Shown: one piece after another, positions 53,348-62,580 of the stretch
How positions within the stretch are numbered: position 1 is the stretch's first letter
Layout of the letters: every line of letters starts with the position of its first letter
Source of the DNA: Kordiimonas marina
Lineage (GTDB): Bacteria > Pseudomonadota > Alphaproteobacteria > Sphingomonadales > Kordiimonadaceae
Reading direction: 5' to 3'
DNA: 64,000 bases
Assembly (NCBI RefSeq): GCF_023006325.1
Contig: NZ_JAINDF010000005.1
Coordinates: 1-64,000, forward strand
Notes under the pieces: model-generated
Seen by the model: only the letters and a program-made list of their open reading frames with translations
Told to the model about the DNA's origin: nothing
The model's database searches: none
Position numbers and translations under genes: made by a program

Positions 53348-53998
53348 TCAGGCCGCCCGGGTGGCGACGAGGGTCCAGTTCGGGTCACGTGACCGGGTGG
53401 AGCGCGCGAATGTCCATTTGTCGTTCATCTCGACCGCGTCCGAAACATCGCCTTCGACCACATTGCCATCTTGATCGCGGGTGATGGCGATGACCTCGGC
53501 CTTGAAATGAACGGTCAGCTCAGCGCTGCCGTCCACCAGTTGCGCGCCGACAAGCTCCGCCTTCTCAATTTCCAGAAGCCGGTTTTCAAGCTTGTAATTA
53601 TTCTTCTCGCGCGCGGTGATCGCCCCTTCGAACTGGCTGTAGACCTGATCGTCCAGAAACTCCTGAAGGGTTTTGCGGTCCCCGGCCCAGAAGGCTTCCA
53701 GAATCATCTGGTAGGCGCTTTTCGCGCCGTCCATGAAGGCTGCCGGGTCGAAACTGCGGTCAGCGCGGCGGATATCTTCCAGGGCACGGCGCAGCTTGGG
53801 GTCGGCCGTCAGGTCGATAATATTATCCTGCGCCTCGCGGGGGACGGTTTCACCCTCGATCACATGGCCGTTCGGGCCTTCAGGGGCCTGGCGGGCAAAA
53901 GGCGGCAATGGCTCGTTACCAGTTTTTTTGCCAAGTTCCGACCGCAGCCTCAGGAGGATAAAGGCGGCGACCATGGCAAGCAGAACGATTTCAAACAT
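53348..53998 (-). CDS. Tim44/TimA-domain protein
   Basis: The 216-residue protein starts at ATG 53998. One N-terminal transmembrane helix (about 2-18, FEIVLLAMVAAFILLRLR) leads to a Pro-rich linker and a Tim44-like domain (about 80-216). FLDDQVYSQFEGAITAREKNN and WTFARSTRSRDPNWTLVATR match the bacterial Tim44 relatives. In mitochondria Tim44 tethers Hsp70 to the import pore; in bacteria a role near the inner-membrane secretion machinery is inferred. It is divergent from fxsA/secB and starts the mltA string. Confidence 0.9.
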   Translation of the reverse strand: MFEIVLLAMVAAFILLRLRSELGKKTGNEPLPPFARQAPEGPNGHVIEGETVPREAQDNIIDLTADPKLRRALEDIRRADRSFDPAAFMDGAKSAYQMILEAFWAGDRKTLQEFLDDQVYSQFEGAITAREKNNYKLENRLLEIEKAELVGAQLVDGSAELTVHFKAEVIAITRDQDGNVVEGDVSDAVEMNDKWTFARSTRSRDPNWTLVATRAA

Positions 53999-54100
53999 AT
54001 CGATCCCAGAAGCTGAAATTACGGTTTTTCCAAGCACCCCATTGAAGCGGCACCCGTTCATCCCCTAATAGATAAGGGGAATCACAGGAAAGAACAAGGA

Positions 54101-54601
54101 ATGCCGCTGATCATTCTTATGGCTATTTTAGCCATCCCGGTTGTCGAGCTGACGGTGCTTATTCACGTCGGCGGCGAAATCGGGGCGCTCAACACCGTGG
54201 GGCTTTGCCTCCTGACCGCCGCCATCGGCCTGACGCTCGTCCGCCACCAGGGCCTGAAGGTCCTTGCGGACATGCAAACGGCCGCGAACCGGGGGGAGCC
54301 GATCGGCGCCAGCCTCGTCCATGGCTTTTTCCTGGTGGTCGCGGGTTTCTTCCTTCTGATCCCCGGCTTTGTCACCGATACTATCGGGGCCTTGCTCCTG
54401 ATCCCGCCTGTCCGGATGCTGTTGGCCAAGCTTGGCTTTGCACACCTGATGGTCCGGCGCGGGAGCGGCACAAGCCAGACCACCATCATCATCGAAGGGG
54501 ATTTTGTGGAAACCGATCACCCCGACCGCCCTACACGCGGAAGAGGTGACCAGCACACAGATACTCCGCCTCATATCGGTCCAAACGGGCCGGAAAATTA
54601 G
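54101..54601 (+). CDS. fxsA: FxsA-family membrane protein
   Basis: The 166-residue protein begins MPLIILMAILAIPVVELTVL and has further helices at about 30-47 and 78-102, with LLIPGFVTDTIGALLLIPPVR being the FxsA signature. E. coli FxsA relieves phage exclusion when in excess; the normal role is unknown. A hydrophilic tail with Thr/Asp-rich sequence ends the protein. It is divergent from the Tim44 gene and precedes secB by 129 bp. Confidence 0.9.
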   Translation: MPLIILMAILAIPVVELTVLIHVGGEIGALNTVGLCLLTAAIGLTLVRHQGLKVLADMQTAANRGEPIGASLVHGFFLVVAGFFLLIPGFVTDTIGALLLIPPVRMLLAKLGFAHLMVRRGSGTSQTTIIIEGDFVETDHPDRPTRGRGDQHTDTPPHIGPNGPEN

Positions 54602-54730
54602 GAAACGCGCCGCACACACCACATTTGCAGGTTGTCGGATGGCTGAAACCGTGCTAGCCGTTCACCCGAATTCGCCGGTCTCCCAAGCCGTGGAGGCCAT
54701 GGGGGATGGCAGACAAACAAGAGTGATAAA

Positions 54731-55297
54731 ATGGCTGATAACGAATTTACCACCGATCAGACGCCGATGGGCGCCGCACCCGAAGGTGCCGAAGGCCCGC
54801 AAGCCGGCGTTCTGGCCCAGTATATCAAAGACCTGTCCTTCGAGAACCCGAATGCGCCCGCAAGCCTGCAGGCCCTGTCGGCTGCGAAGCCCGCGATTGA
54901 CGTCAATGTCAATGTCGGCGTCCGCAAGATGAACGACGAAGTTTATGAGGTCGAACTGAAAATCTCCGCAACCGCATCGCACGCCAACGAAGATGGCAGC
55001 GAGAGCCATGTTGCCTTCGTGGTCGAGCTGGCCTACGCCACGCTCTTCGGTGTCCGGGGCCTCCCGGAAGAAGCCCTCAAGCAGTTCCTGCTGATCCAGG
55101 GCCCGACCATGATGTTCCCGTTTGCACGCCGGATCATCGCCGACGCTTCGCGCGACGGTGGCTTCCCGCCGCTCCTTCTGGAGCCGATCAACTTCGAAGC
55201 GCTTTACCAGGCCCAAGCGGCCCAGGAAGCGCAACAAGCCCAGGCAGCGAATGCTGCAGGGGACAGCGAAGACCCTGCACCGATCAGCCTTAACTGA
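54731..55297 (+). CDS. secB: Protein-export chaperone SecB
   Basis: The 188-residue protein has a Gly/Pro-rich first 25 residues, then AQYIKDLSFENPNAP, the classic SecB opening. VNVGVRKMNDEVYEVELKI and YATLFGVRGLPEE and FPFARRIIADASRDGGFPPLLLEPI match throughout. The C-terminus has a long Ala/Gln tail. SecB tetramers hold precursors unfolded for SecA. Tim44 and fxsA are its usual neighbours in alphaproteobacteria. A terminator follows. Confidence 0.97.
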   Translation: MADNEFTTDQTPMGAAPEGAEGPQAGVLAQYIKDLSFENPNAPASLQALSAAKPAIDVNVNVGVRKMNDEVYEVELKISATASHANEDGSESHVAFVVELAYATLFGVRGLPEEALKQFLLIQGPTMMFPFARRIIADASRDGGFPPLLLEPINFEALYQAQAAQEAQQAQAANAAGDSEDPAPISLN

Positions 55298-55328
55298 TCG
55301 GTTCAGACAACCGTTCCGAAATGCAAGG

Positions 55329-55366
55329 ACGGCTGCCGAGGGATACCTCAGCAGCCGTTTCCTTTT
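55329..55366 (+). terminator. Intrinsic terminator after secB
   Basis: ACGGCTGC at 55329-55336 pairs with GCAGCCGT at 55351-55358, with an inner GAGG/CCTC stem, and is followed by TTCCTTTT. Confidence 0.82.
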
Positions 55367-55382
55367 GGGCAGACTGTCGGGC

Positions 55383-56045
55383 TTATGCCGCGGCGCCCAC
55401 GGCCGCGCGGCGCTTATCCAGCCTTTCCTGCATCACGGCTGAGACCGCCGCGACAATCTCGGGCTCTGCCACGTCCGGGTGCCCGCCCTCGAACGGCGGT
55501 GCCGGGTTATATTCGGTGGCGAGCTGGATCATCTTGGCGGTCTTCTCGCCCACCATCTCCGCCACCAGCGTGAGCGCGAAGTCGATCCCTGCCGTCACGC
55601 CGCCACCCGTGAACCGGTTACGGTCGCGCACGACCCGGCCCGCGGTCGGGATGGCGCCGAAAGCCTTGAGCATATCAACCGATGTCCAGTGCGAGGTGGC
55701 CTTATAGCCCTTCAGAAGCCCCGCCGCGCCGAGGATGAGCGATCCGGTGCAGACGGAGGTGACATATTTGGCGTGCGCGCCCTGCCGCCTCAGGAATTCG
55801 AGTGTTTCCTCATCCTTGAGCAAGGCGTCCACATGCGGGCCGCCGGGAACGCACAGCACGTCAAGCTGCGGGCAGTCCGCCAATGTGACCGTGGGCAGGA
55901 TCCTGAGCCCGCTATCGGACTCGATCGGGTCCAGGCTTTTCGCGGCCAGATGCACCCGTGCGCCGGGCACATGCGCCAGCACCTCATAGGGGCCGGTAAA
56001 ATCCAGCTGGGTCATGCCGGGGTATAGATAAAAACCGATCTCCAT
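55383..56045 (-). CDS. DJ-1/PfpI-family protein, isonitrile-hydratase-like
   Basis: The 220-residue protein starts at the second of two adjacent ATGs, 56045, the one best spaced from AAGGAG. IGFYLYPGMTQLDFTGPYEVLA is close to isonitrile hydratase openings, and TSVCTGSLILGAAGLL holds the nucleophilic Cys elbow. RFTGGGVTAGIDFALTLVAE ends the core. Members hydrate isonitriles or act as amidases or glyoxalases. Divergent gene glxA encodes a regulator with the same fold, so the pair is likely a regulator-enzyme unit. Confidence 0.87.
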   Translation of the reverse strand: MEIGFYLYPGMTQLDFTGPYEVLAHVPGARVHLAAKSLDPIESDSGLRILPTVTLADCPQLDVLCVPGGPHVDALLKDEETLEFLRRQGAHAKYVTSVCTGSLILGAAGLLKGYKATSHWTSVDMLKAFGAIPTAGRVVRDRNRFTGGGVTAGIDFALTLVAEMVGEKTAKMIQLATEYNPAPPFEGGHPDVAEPEIVAAVSAVMQERLDKRRAAVGAAA

Positions 56046-56165
56046 CATCGTCTCCTTCAGGCCAAAGCTTGCCGTTGCTGATGGCCCGACCCTACGCTTG
56101 CCCGACCTTGGCTGATATGACACATTATTATTGATTTCTGCCAATCCACAGATGAGGAAAACCTG

Positions 56166-57119
56166 ATGCCCAAGGTCGTGATCGTCGGTTTCAAGGACGC
56201 GCAGGTCCTCGATATCACCGGGCCAATGCAGGTGTTCGCCTCGGCAAATGACGCGTTGGGTACGCCGCATTATGAGCTGGTCCTCGCCGGGGCCGACGGC
56301 CCGCTGGTTGAGACCACATGTGGCCTGGGCCTTCAGGCCGTGCCGCTGGACACCGTCAAACCATCCGGCATCGATACGCTGCTCATCAGCGGCGGGGACG
56401 GCGTCCGGCAGGCGGTGGAGAACAAGGCCCTTCTGGCGTGGGTCAGGGCCGCTGCCCCCACTTGCCGCCGCGTGGGCTCAGTCTGCAGCGGCACGTTCGT
56501 CCTGGCGGCGGCGGGCCTTGCGGACGGCCGCAGGGTGGCGACCCACTGGGATGCCGCCCGCCTCCTTGGACGGCTGTACCCGGCCCTCACGGTGGACGCT
56601 GATGCCCTCTATGTGAAGGACGGCAAGCTCTGGACCTCCGCCGGGGTGACAGCGGGCATCGACATGGCGCTGGCGCTGGTGGAGGCCGACCTCGGCCGTG
56701 ATATCGCGCTCGGGATCGCGCGGCGGCTGGTGGTCTATGCCCACCGGCCGGGCAACCAGTCCCAGTTCAGTGCACTTCTCAAGGGCCAGACCAAGGCGGG
56801 CGGACGCTTCGCCGCCACCATAGACTGGATGGCGGCCCATATGGCCGACCCGGTCACGGTGAGCGACGCGGCAGCGCACGCCGGGATGAGCGAGCGCAGC
56901 TTCCACCGCCATTTCGTTGCGGAGACCGGCGAAACCCCGGCGCGGTATCTGGAACGGCTGCGGCTTGATAGCGCCCGCGCGCTCCTGGAACGGCCGGGCC
57001 TACCCTTAAAGACAGTCGCTGCGGAAAGCGGCTTCGGCTCAGCGGGGCGGCTTATCCAGGTGTTTGAGCGCCGCTTCGGCATGAGCCCCACGGCCTACCG
57101 GCAGCTTCACGGCCGCTGA
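56166..57119 (+). CDS. GlxA-like AraC-family regulator with DJ-1 sensor domain
   Basis: The 317-residue protein fuses a DJ-1/PfpI-like domain (about 3-165; VDTLLISGGDGVRQA-like core, VGSVCSGTFVLAAAGL with Cys) to a C-terminal AraC DNA-binding domain (about 215-315). VSDAAAHAGMSERSFHRHFV is the first HTH and LKTVAAESGFGSAGRLIQVFERRFGMSP the second. It probably senses a small molecule in the DJ-1 pocket and controls the divergent DJ-1 gene. The stop abuts the convergent SGNH hydrolase end. Confidence 0.88.
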   Translation: MPKVVIVGFKDAQVLDITGPMQVFASANDALGTPHYELVLAGADGPLVETTCGLGLQAVPLDTVKPSGIDTLLISGGDGVRQAVENKALLAWVRAAAPTCRRVGSVCSGTFVLAAAGLADGRRVATHWDAARLLGRLYPALTVDADALYVKDGKLWTSAGVTAGIDMALALVEADLGRDIALGIARRLVVYAHRPGNQSQFSALLKGQTKAGGRFAATIDWMAAHMADPVTVSDAAAHAGMSERSFHRHFVAETGETPARYLERLRLDSARALLERPGLPLKTVAAESGFGSAGRLIQVFERRFGMSPTAYRQLHGR

Positions 57120-57689
57120 TCAGCCCTTCAGCCAATCCTGCCAGACCGGGCTTTGCGCGATCAGGTCGACGACAAGGCCGTAGCCGCCAGCGCCTGGGTG
57201 CGCGCCATCGCCAGCCAAGGCTTCCTGCCGCCAGATGTCCGACGCCATGACGGCGTCAAAAATATTCACATACGGCGTTTTGTGAAGGCGCGTGAAGGTG
57301 ATGAGCTGACGCGCCATCTCGCCTATCCGGTTGGTCGCCGCAGCATCATCCGCAACCGGGAACGGGCTTACGAACAGCACCGGGGCCATTTTGCCCGCGT
57401 CGACCATCAAGGTCTTGGCAATCCTGAGCCGGTCCACCTGCCCCACCCGAATGCGCTTGTTTTCGGTGAGAAGGCAATCGTTGGCACCGAAGCAGAAAAC
57501 GATACGGTCGGGGTGTGCGCCTTCCGCCTGACCACGCCAGCGCGCGAGGATATCGGTGCCAGTATCGCCCTGCACACCGAAATTGGCGACCGTAAAGCCC
57601 TGCGCCTTGCCAAGCCGCCCGGCCCAGCCGAGACCATCCGGATCACCGACACCCTGGGTGAAACTGTCGCCGAAAAAAGCGATTTTCAT
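57120..57689 (-). CDS. SGNH/GDSL hydrolase
   Basis: The 189-residue protein starts at ATG 57689. Block I is MKIAFFGDSFTQGVGDP, with the catalytic Ser in GDSF. VANFGVQGDTG gives the Gly block, FCFGANDCLL the Asn block and LAGDGAHPGAGGY the Asp-His block. No signal peptide is seen, so it should act in the cytoplasm on an acyl or acetyl ester. A GDSL arylesterase is the nearest class. It lies 10 bp after holA in the same direction. Confidence 0.87.
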   Translation of the reverse strand: MKIAFFGDSFTQGVGDPDGLGWAGRLGKAQGFTVANFGVQGDTGTDILARWRGQAEGAHPDRIVFCFGANDCLLTENKRIRVGQVDRLRIAKTLMVDAGKMAPVLFVSPFPVADDAAATNRIGEMARQLITFTRLHKTPYVNIFDAVMASDIWRQEALAGDGAHPGAGGYGLVVDLIAQSPVWQDWLKG

Positions 57690-57699
57690 GGACCCGGCC

Positions 57700-58719
57700 C
57701 TACCGTGCGGCTTTGGCGAGGCGCAGGAGCGCGCGGGCGCAGATGACCTCAGCCGGGTTGCCTGTGGTCTTGCAGTCAAGCTCGGCCTTGAGGAGGATAT
57801 CGAGCGCGGTTTCGATCTTGCGGGAAGACCAGCGGCCCAGTTCGCCCTGGAACCTGTCGCGCTCGCCAAAGAAAACCGGCGGGCGGAGCTTGCCCATGGC
57901 CTCAGACGCACTCAGGCCCTCATCCATATGGCCGCGCGCTAAGTGGAAACGCATCATCCGAAGCTGCAGATGCCGGAGGATCGGGATGGCGCTATGGCCC
58001 GCGGTCCAGGCGCGTTCGAGATATTTTTCAAGCTGGGTGAGGTTCCCGGCGGTGACCGCTTCGGCGATCTGATTGAGGCCGAGCGCGGCGGTATCGCCCA
58101 CGCAGGCCTTGGCATCCGCCAGCGTCACCTGCGACGACTGCTTGCCCATATAGAGTACAAGCTTGTCGAGCTCGGCGCGGCTGATCATGCGGTCGCTGCC
58201 CAGATTATCGACCAGATAAGCGACCGCATCCTGCGTTGCGGTGAGGTTGGCGTCCCCAAGCACGGAATGGATAAGCCCCATCAGGTCCTGGGCGCTGTCC
58301 TCATAGCAGGCGATGGCGAGGCCCGCCTTGGCGGCTTCCATAAATTTCCTGAGCGACGATGTCGGCTTCAGGTCACCCGCAGTGATGACGAGGAGGCCAT
58401 CCCCCTGGTCGCTATCGACCGCGAGCTTCACCGCCTCCGTCACCTCATTGCCGACGCCTTCCAGCCGCACGAGACGGCGGCCACCCATCATCGAGAGGGC
58501 CGCGACTTCGTCGAGAAGAATGGAGGGTTCAGCCTTGATCTGTTCAGACGTGGGGCGCGCGACCTGGAAGGGATCGGAAAGGTCCGGCGAGATCTGCTTG
58601 CCGATCTTCTCCGCGCGTTCCCGCACCAGGCCTTCGTCCCGGCCGAAGATGAGCACGGCCCGGACTTTCGGGTCGATGGACTTGAGGATGGGCGGTATAT
58701 CGCGCGGTTTAACCTTCAC
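57700..58719 (-). CDS. holA: DNA polymerase III subunit delta
   Basis: The 339-residue protein begins at a GTG (58719). VRAVLIFGRDEGLVRERAEKIG matches the delta-subunit N-terminus, and the middle has RRLVRLEGVG and LKPTSSLRKFMEAAK. The C-terminal half is helical with SAIPILRHLQLRMMRFHLARG, as in HolA. Delta opens the sliding clamp within the clamp loader. It lies 20 bp after lptE, the usual order leuS-lptE-holA. Confidence 0.93.
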   Translation of the reverse strand: MKVKPRDIPPILKSIDPKVRAVLIFGRDEGLVRERAEKIGKQISPDLSDPFQVARPTSEQIKAEPSILLDEVAALSMMGGRRLVRLEGVGNEVTEAVKLAVDSDQGDGLLVITAGDLKPTSSLRKFMEAAKAGLAIACYEDSAQDLMGLIHSVLGDANLTATQDAVAYLVDNLGSDRMISRAELDKLVLYMGKQSSQVTLADAKACVGDTAALGLNQIAEAVTAGNLTQLEKYLERAWTAGHSAIPILRHLQLRMMRFHLARGHMDEGLSASEAMGKLRPPVFFGERDRFQGELGRWSSRKIETALDILLKAELDCKTTGNPAEVICARALLRLAKAAR

Positions 58720-58739
58720 GGGCGGCGCCCCTCCATCCT

Positions 58740-59231
58740 TCAGCCTTTGGAGAAATAGAGCGCAAGGCGCCGGTGAATGCGTTCAGCGAGGTCGAGCACC
58801 AGCCGCTTGGCCGAGTCCTCACGCTGGGCGACGGTGGCAAAGTCCGAAAGCACGAGGTCATAGGCGGTCCGGGCGCGCAGGTCGTCCTCAAACAACTTCT
58901 TGCCGTCCTTGAGCGAAATGAAGATGACGTGCGCCTTCATTGTCAGCTGTTCCTGCGTTGCCGCGGCATCCGGACGGAACCCGTAAACCTCGGTTTCCTG
59001 GTGGAGCGTGACTTCAAGGCGGTAAGCCGGCACACCCGCTTCGTTCAGGCGTTCGGTCAGCTGGTTGCGCATGATCTGGCCAAGCCGGTCGGCAATCGGC
59101 GCCACTTCGACACTGGCGAGCTGGGTTCGCATGGCGTCAGACGAGCCGCCAGCCTCATAAAGCGGCGTGAACCCGCAGGCCGACACCAGAAGCGCCGCCA
59201 GGACGAGCGATATGCGAACCGCCCCCCGCAT
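58740..59231 (-). CDS. lptE: LPS-assembly lipoprotein LptE
   Basis: The 163-residue protein starts at an ATG that overlaps the leuS stop by one base (TGATG). A signal and lipobox LVSACGFTPLYE are at about 15-22. The rest is an alpha-beta fold with RLEVTLHQETEVYG and LTMKAHVIFISLKDGKKLFEDDL typical of LptE. It plugs the LptD barrel that places lipopolysaccharide in the outer leaflet. Sequence conservation of LptE is low, so synteny supports the call. Confidence 0.9.
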   Translation of the reverse strand: MRGAVRISLVLAALLVSACGFTPLYEAGGSSDAMRTQLASVEVAPIADRLGQIMRNQLTERLNEAGVPAYRLEVTLHQETEVYGFRPDAAATQEQLTMKAHVIFISLKDGKKLFEDDLRARTAYDLVLSDFATVAQREDSAKRLVLDLAERIHRRLALYFSKG

Positions 59232-61795
59232 CAGTTGGCCACGATATTGACGATGCGGCCAGGCACGACAATCACCTTGCGGACCGTGAGACCGTCGAGG
59301 CTGCGGTCGACCTTCTCGCTTGCGAGCGCGATCTTCTCAACCTCATCCTTCGGCATGTCCTTGGCGACTTCGATCGTGTCGCGGACCTTGCCGTTCACCT
59401 GCACCGCCATCTTGACCGTGTTATCGACCGTGAGTGCGACGATCGCCTTCGGCCACGGCGTTTCGGCGACCAGCGTCTTGTGGCCGAGCTTCTGCCACAG
59501 TTCCTCGGCGAGGTGCGGCATCATCGGGCTGACCAGCATGACCAGGGTTTCAAGCGCTTCACGCATGACCTCGGCCGCGCCGTCGCCTTCGACCTTGGCA
59601 CCGATAGCGTTGGCATATTCGTAAAGGCGCGCGACGGCCTTGTTGAAATGCAGTGCTTCAATATCGGCAGTGATGTCGACGATGGTCTTGTGCGTGGCTT
59701 TCCGAAGCGCGAGCGCACTGTCGGACAGGCTTTCCGGCACCGCGGCGCCAACAGCGGCCACGGCAGCAGACGGGGCATCAACCATGCGGAACACCCGCTG
59801 GGTGAAGCGCCACGCGCCTTCGATGCCGGCTTCGGTCCAGAGAAGGTCACGCTCGGGCGGGCTGTCGCTGAGCACGAACCAACGCGCGGTATCGGCGCCA
59901 TACTGGTCGATGATGTCATCGGGATCGACGACATTCTTTTTCGACTTGGACATTTTTTCAATCCGGCCCTCGGTGACATCGAGGCCGTTGTCCGAACGGA
60001 AGAAGCTTCCGTCTTCACGGCTGCGCACCATCTCCGGGAACACCCACTGGCCTTCGGCGTCCTTGTAGGTGACATGGTTGACCATGCCCTGGGTAAAGAG
60101 GCCTTCGAACGGTTCCTTCACCTGGGTGCGGCCAACATGGTTGAGCGCGCGGGTGAAGAAGCGGGCATAAAGAAGATGCAGGATCGCGTGTTCGACACCG
60201 CCGATATACTGGTTGACCGGCAGCCACTGATCGACGACGTCGCCATCGAACGGCTGATCGCTTTCCGGGGTCACAAAACGCAGGAAATACCAGGACGAGT
60301 CGACGAACGTGTCCATCGTGTCGGTTTCGCGCACAGCCTTGCCGCCACATGTCGGGCATTTGGTGTGCTTCCAGGTCGGATGATGTTCGAGCGGGTTACC
60401 CGGACGGTCGAAGGAGACATCCTCCGGCAGCTTGACCGGCAGCTCTTCCGCGGGCACCGGCACGACGCCGCAATCGTCACAGTGGACGAACGGGATCGGC
60501 GTGCCCCAGTAGCGCTGGCGGGAAACACCCCAGTCGCGCAGACGGTAGTTGATCGTGCGTTCGCCCCAGCCTTCTTTCTCGGCCCGGTCGATCATCTCTG
60601 CCTTGGCGGCCATCGTTTCCATACCGTCGAGGAAGCGGCTGTTGAACATCTTGCCGGGGCCGGTGTAGGCCTCGTCGCCGATAGTGTAGCTTGCCGGGTC
60701 TTCGCCTTCCGGCAGAACCACCGGCAGGACCGGGAGGTCATATTTGCGGGCAAAGTCCAGGTCGCGCTGGTCCCCGGCGGGGCAGGCGAAAATCGCGCCC
60801 GTGCCATAGTCCATCAGCACGAAGTTGGCGACATAGATCGGCAGCTTCCAGTCCGGGTCGCACGGATGCTTGACCGTAAGGCCGGTGTCGAAGCCTTTTT
60901 TCTCGGCCTTTTCGATCGCTTCCTCGGTGGTGCCGGTTTTGCGGCAGTCCTCGATGAAGGCTTTCAGGTCGGCATTGTCTTCGGCCAGCTTGGCGGCCAG
61001 CGGGTGGTCCGCGGCGATCGCACAGAAGCTGGCGCCGAACAGCGTGTCCGGGCGCGTGGTATAGACCGGCAGGCTTTCGCCCGTCTCGGAAATCTCAAAC
61101 GTGAACTTCAAGCCTTCCGAGCGGCCGATCCAGTTTTCCTGCATCAGGCGCACCTTGTCCGGCCAGCGGTCCAGCGTGCCGAGGCCTTCGAGGAGCTCTT
61201 CGGCGAAATCGGTGATCTTGAGGAACCACTGGCTGAGCTTGCGGCGTTCAACCACCGCGCCCGAGCGCCAGCCGCGGCCGTCGATCACCTGCTCGTTGGC
61301 GAGCACGGTATTGTCGACCGGGTCCCAGTTGACCCAGCTTTCCTTCCGGTAGATGAGACCGGCATTATAGAAATCGATGAAGATCTGCTGCTCTTTGCCG
61401 TAATAGTCGGCATCACAGGTGGCGAACTCGCGGTCCCAGTCGATGGCAAGGCCGACCTGCTTCAGCTGGTCGCGCATGTTGGCGATATTGTCGTAAGTCC
61501 AATCCGCCGGGTGGACCTTGCGCTCCATCGCGGCGTTTTCGGCCGGCATCCCGAAGGCGTCCCAGCCCATGGGGTGCAGCACTTCATAGCCGTTGGCGCG
61601 GCGGAAACGCGCGACCACATCCCCGAGGGTATAGTTGCGCACATGGCCCATATGGATGCGCCCTGAAGGATAGGGGAACATCTCCAGCACATAATATTTC
61701 GGCTTGGTCGACGTGCTGTCCGTTTTGAAGATTTTGGCGTCCGTCCAAATCTTCTGCCATTTGGCTTCCGTGGCCTTAGCGTTATACCGCGACAT
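59231..61795 (-). CDS. leuS: Leucyl-tRNA synthetase
   Basis: The 854-residue class Ia enzyme starts at ATG 61795. [16 protein letters not shown] contains the HMGH version of HIGH, and [15 protein letters not shown] the KMSKS loop. The editing domain (about 230-420) has [12 protein letters not shown] and the zinc-like CDDCGVVP and CPTCGGKAV pairs are present. The C-terminal domain ends [20 protein letters not shown] terminator-like hairpin 17 bases before the ATG may regulate it. Confidence 0.98.
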   Translation of the reverse strand: MSRYNAKATEAKWQKIWTDAKIFKTDSTSTKPKYYVLEMFPYPSGRIHMGHVRNYTLGDVVARFRRANGYEVLHPMGWDAFGMPAENAAMERKVHPADWTYDNIANMRDQLKQVGLAIDWDREFATCDADYYGKEQQIFIDFYNAGLIYRKESWVNWDPVDNTVLANEQVIDGRGWRSGAVVERRKLSQWFLKITDFAEELLEGLGTLDRWPDKVRLMQENWIGRSEGLKFTFEISETGESLPVYTTRPDTLFGASFCAIAADHPLAAKLAEDNADLKAFIEDCRKTGTTEEAIEKAEKKGFDTGLTVKHPCDPDWKLPIYVANFVLMDYGTGAIFACPAGDQRDLDFARKYDLPVLPVVLPEGEDPASYTIGDEAYTGPGKMFNSRFLDGMETMAAKAEMIDRAEKEGWGERTINYRLRDWGVSRQRYWGTPIPFVHCDDCGVVPVPAEELPVKLPEDVSFDRPGNPLEHHPTWKHTKCPTCGGKAVRETDTMDTFVDSSWYFLRFVTPESDQPFDGDVVDQWLPVNQYIGGVEHAILHLLYARFFTRALNHVGRTQVKEPFEGLFTQGMVNHVTYKDAEGQWVFPEMVRSREDGSFFRSDNGLDVTEGRIEKMSKSKKNVVDPDDIIDQYGADTARWFVLSDSPPERDLLWTEAGIEGAWRFTQRVFRMVDAPSAAVAAVGAAVPESLSDSALALRKATHKTIVDITADIEALHFNKAVARLYEYANAIGAKVEGDGAAEVMREALETLVMLVSPMMPHLAEELWQKLGHKTLVAETPWPKAIVALTVDNTVKMAVQVNGKVRDTIEVAKDMPKDEVEKIALASEKVDRSLDGLTVRKVIVVPGRIVNIVAN

Positions 61796-61811
61796 GGTTT
61801 CTTTCTCGATC

Positions 61812-61843
61812 TTCAACAACAAAGGGCCGGACCAAGCCGGCCC
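61812..61843 (-). terminator. Hairpin with T-tract just upstream of leuS
   Basis: On the minus strand GGGCCGG (61843-61837) pairs with CCGGCCC (61830-61824) over CTTGGT, followed by TTTGTTGTT. It ends DUF3576 transcription or acts as an attenuator: only about 17 bases separate its tail from the leuS start. Confidence 0.75.
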
Positions 61844-61909
61844 GGCACATGTACCTCAAGGACCCGCCAGCCGCGCCCGGGTTAAGCCCCTGGCGCGCGG
61901 CGAAACGTC

Positions 61910-62344
61910 CTAGTGCCTGGCCTGAACCCGGAGCCGACGCGCCTGGGTGAGGATGGCTTCTTCGAGCTTCAGCTCGGTCGCTGCCTGAACCGGCGCGGTG
62001 ACCCAGTTGCCCTGGTCCTGCTTTTCCCGGACTACATCGACCTTGATGCCGTCCGACCGCAACTCCTGCGACAGGAAGCGCACGGTAACTTTCACGCGTT
62101 CTTCCGGCGCATCGGGGGTCGAATACCAGTCGGTCACGATGATGCCGCCCGCGGGCTCAACCCGATCAAATGGCATGAAGGAAAGCGTATCGAGCGTCGC
62201 CTGCCACAAATAGCCGTTTACGCCGATCGCGGTCGTCTTGGGCTCAAGACCAGCGCTGGCCTCGTCACCACGATGGAACAGACCACAGGCCCCAAGAGCC
62301 AAACCAAGAGACAGGACCAGCATTGATCGGGTCAAAATTCGCAT
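61910..62344 (-). CDS. DUF3576 lipoprotein
   Basis: The 144-residue protein starts at ATG 62344 with GAAGGG upstream. A signal ends in lipobox LGACG near residue 20. The mature part follows the DUF3576 pattern: GVNGYLWQATLDTLSFMPFDRVEPAGG near 40, IVTDWYSTPDAPEERVKVTV, and a final LEEAILTQARRLRVQ. It is an outer-membrane or periplasmic lipoprotein conserved in alphaproteobacteria, of unknown function. It precedes leuS, as is common in this class. Confidence 0.88.
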   Translation of the reverse strand: MRILTRSMLVLSLGLALGACGLFHRGDEASAGLEPKTTAIGVNGYLWQATLDTLSFMPFDRVEPAGGIIVTDWYSTPDAPEERVKVTVRFLSQELRSDGIKVDVVREKQDQGNWVTAPVQAATELKLEEAILTQARRLRVQARH

Positions 62345-62580
62345 ACCACACCCTTCAGATTCGTTTTTCGCGCTCAACGACCGACACCCGTCTTCCGCGT
62401 ACCAGCCAGAGCTTTAAGCGGGTTATAGCGGTCCGAGAAGGCGCTGACCAGTCAGAAAAACGTCCAAATCGTGGCAGTAGGGACACAGGTCACCTCATTT
62501 TTGTCAGGTCCCCTTGCATCAGGTGGGGGAGATTCAATACCATGGCGTCTAAGGTTTAGGTCATGAGTCGGTATGGAACC

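Noticed and set aside
59480-61666. A 728-codon open frame on the plus strand antisense to leuS
   Set aside because: It mirrors leuS codons in a GC-rich gene, has no family motifs and no ribosome site, while leuS on the other strand has all class I signatures.
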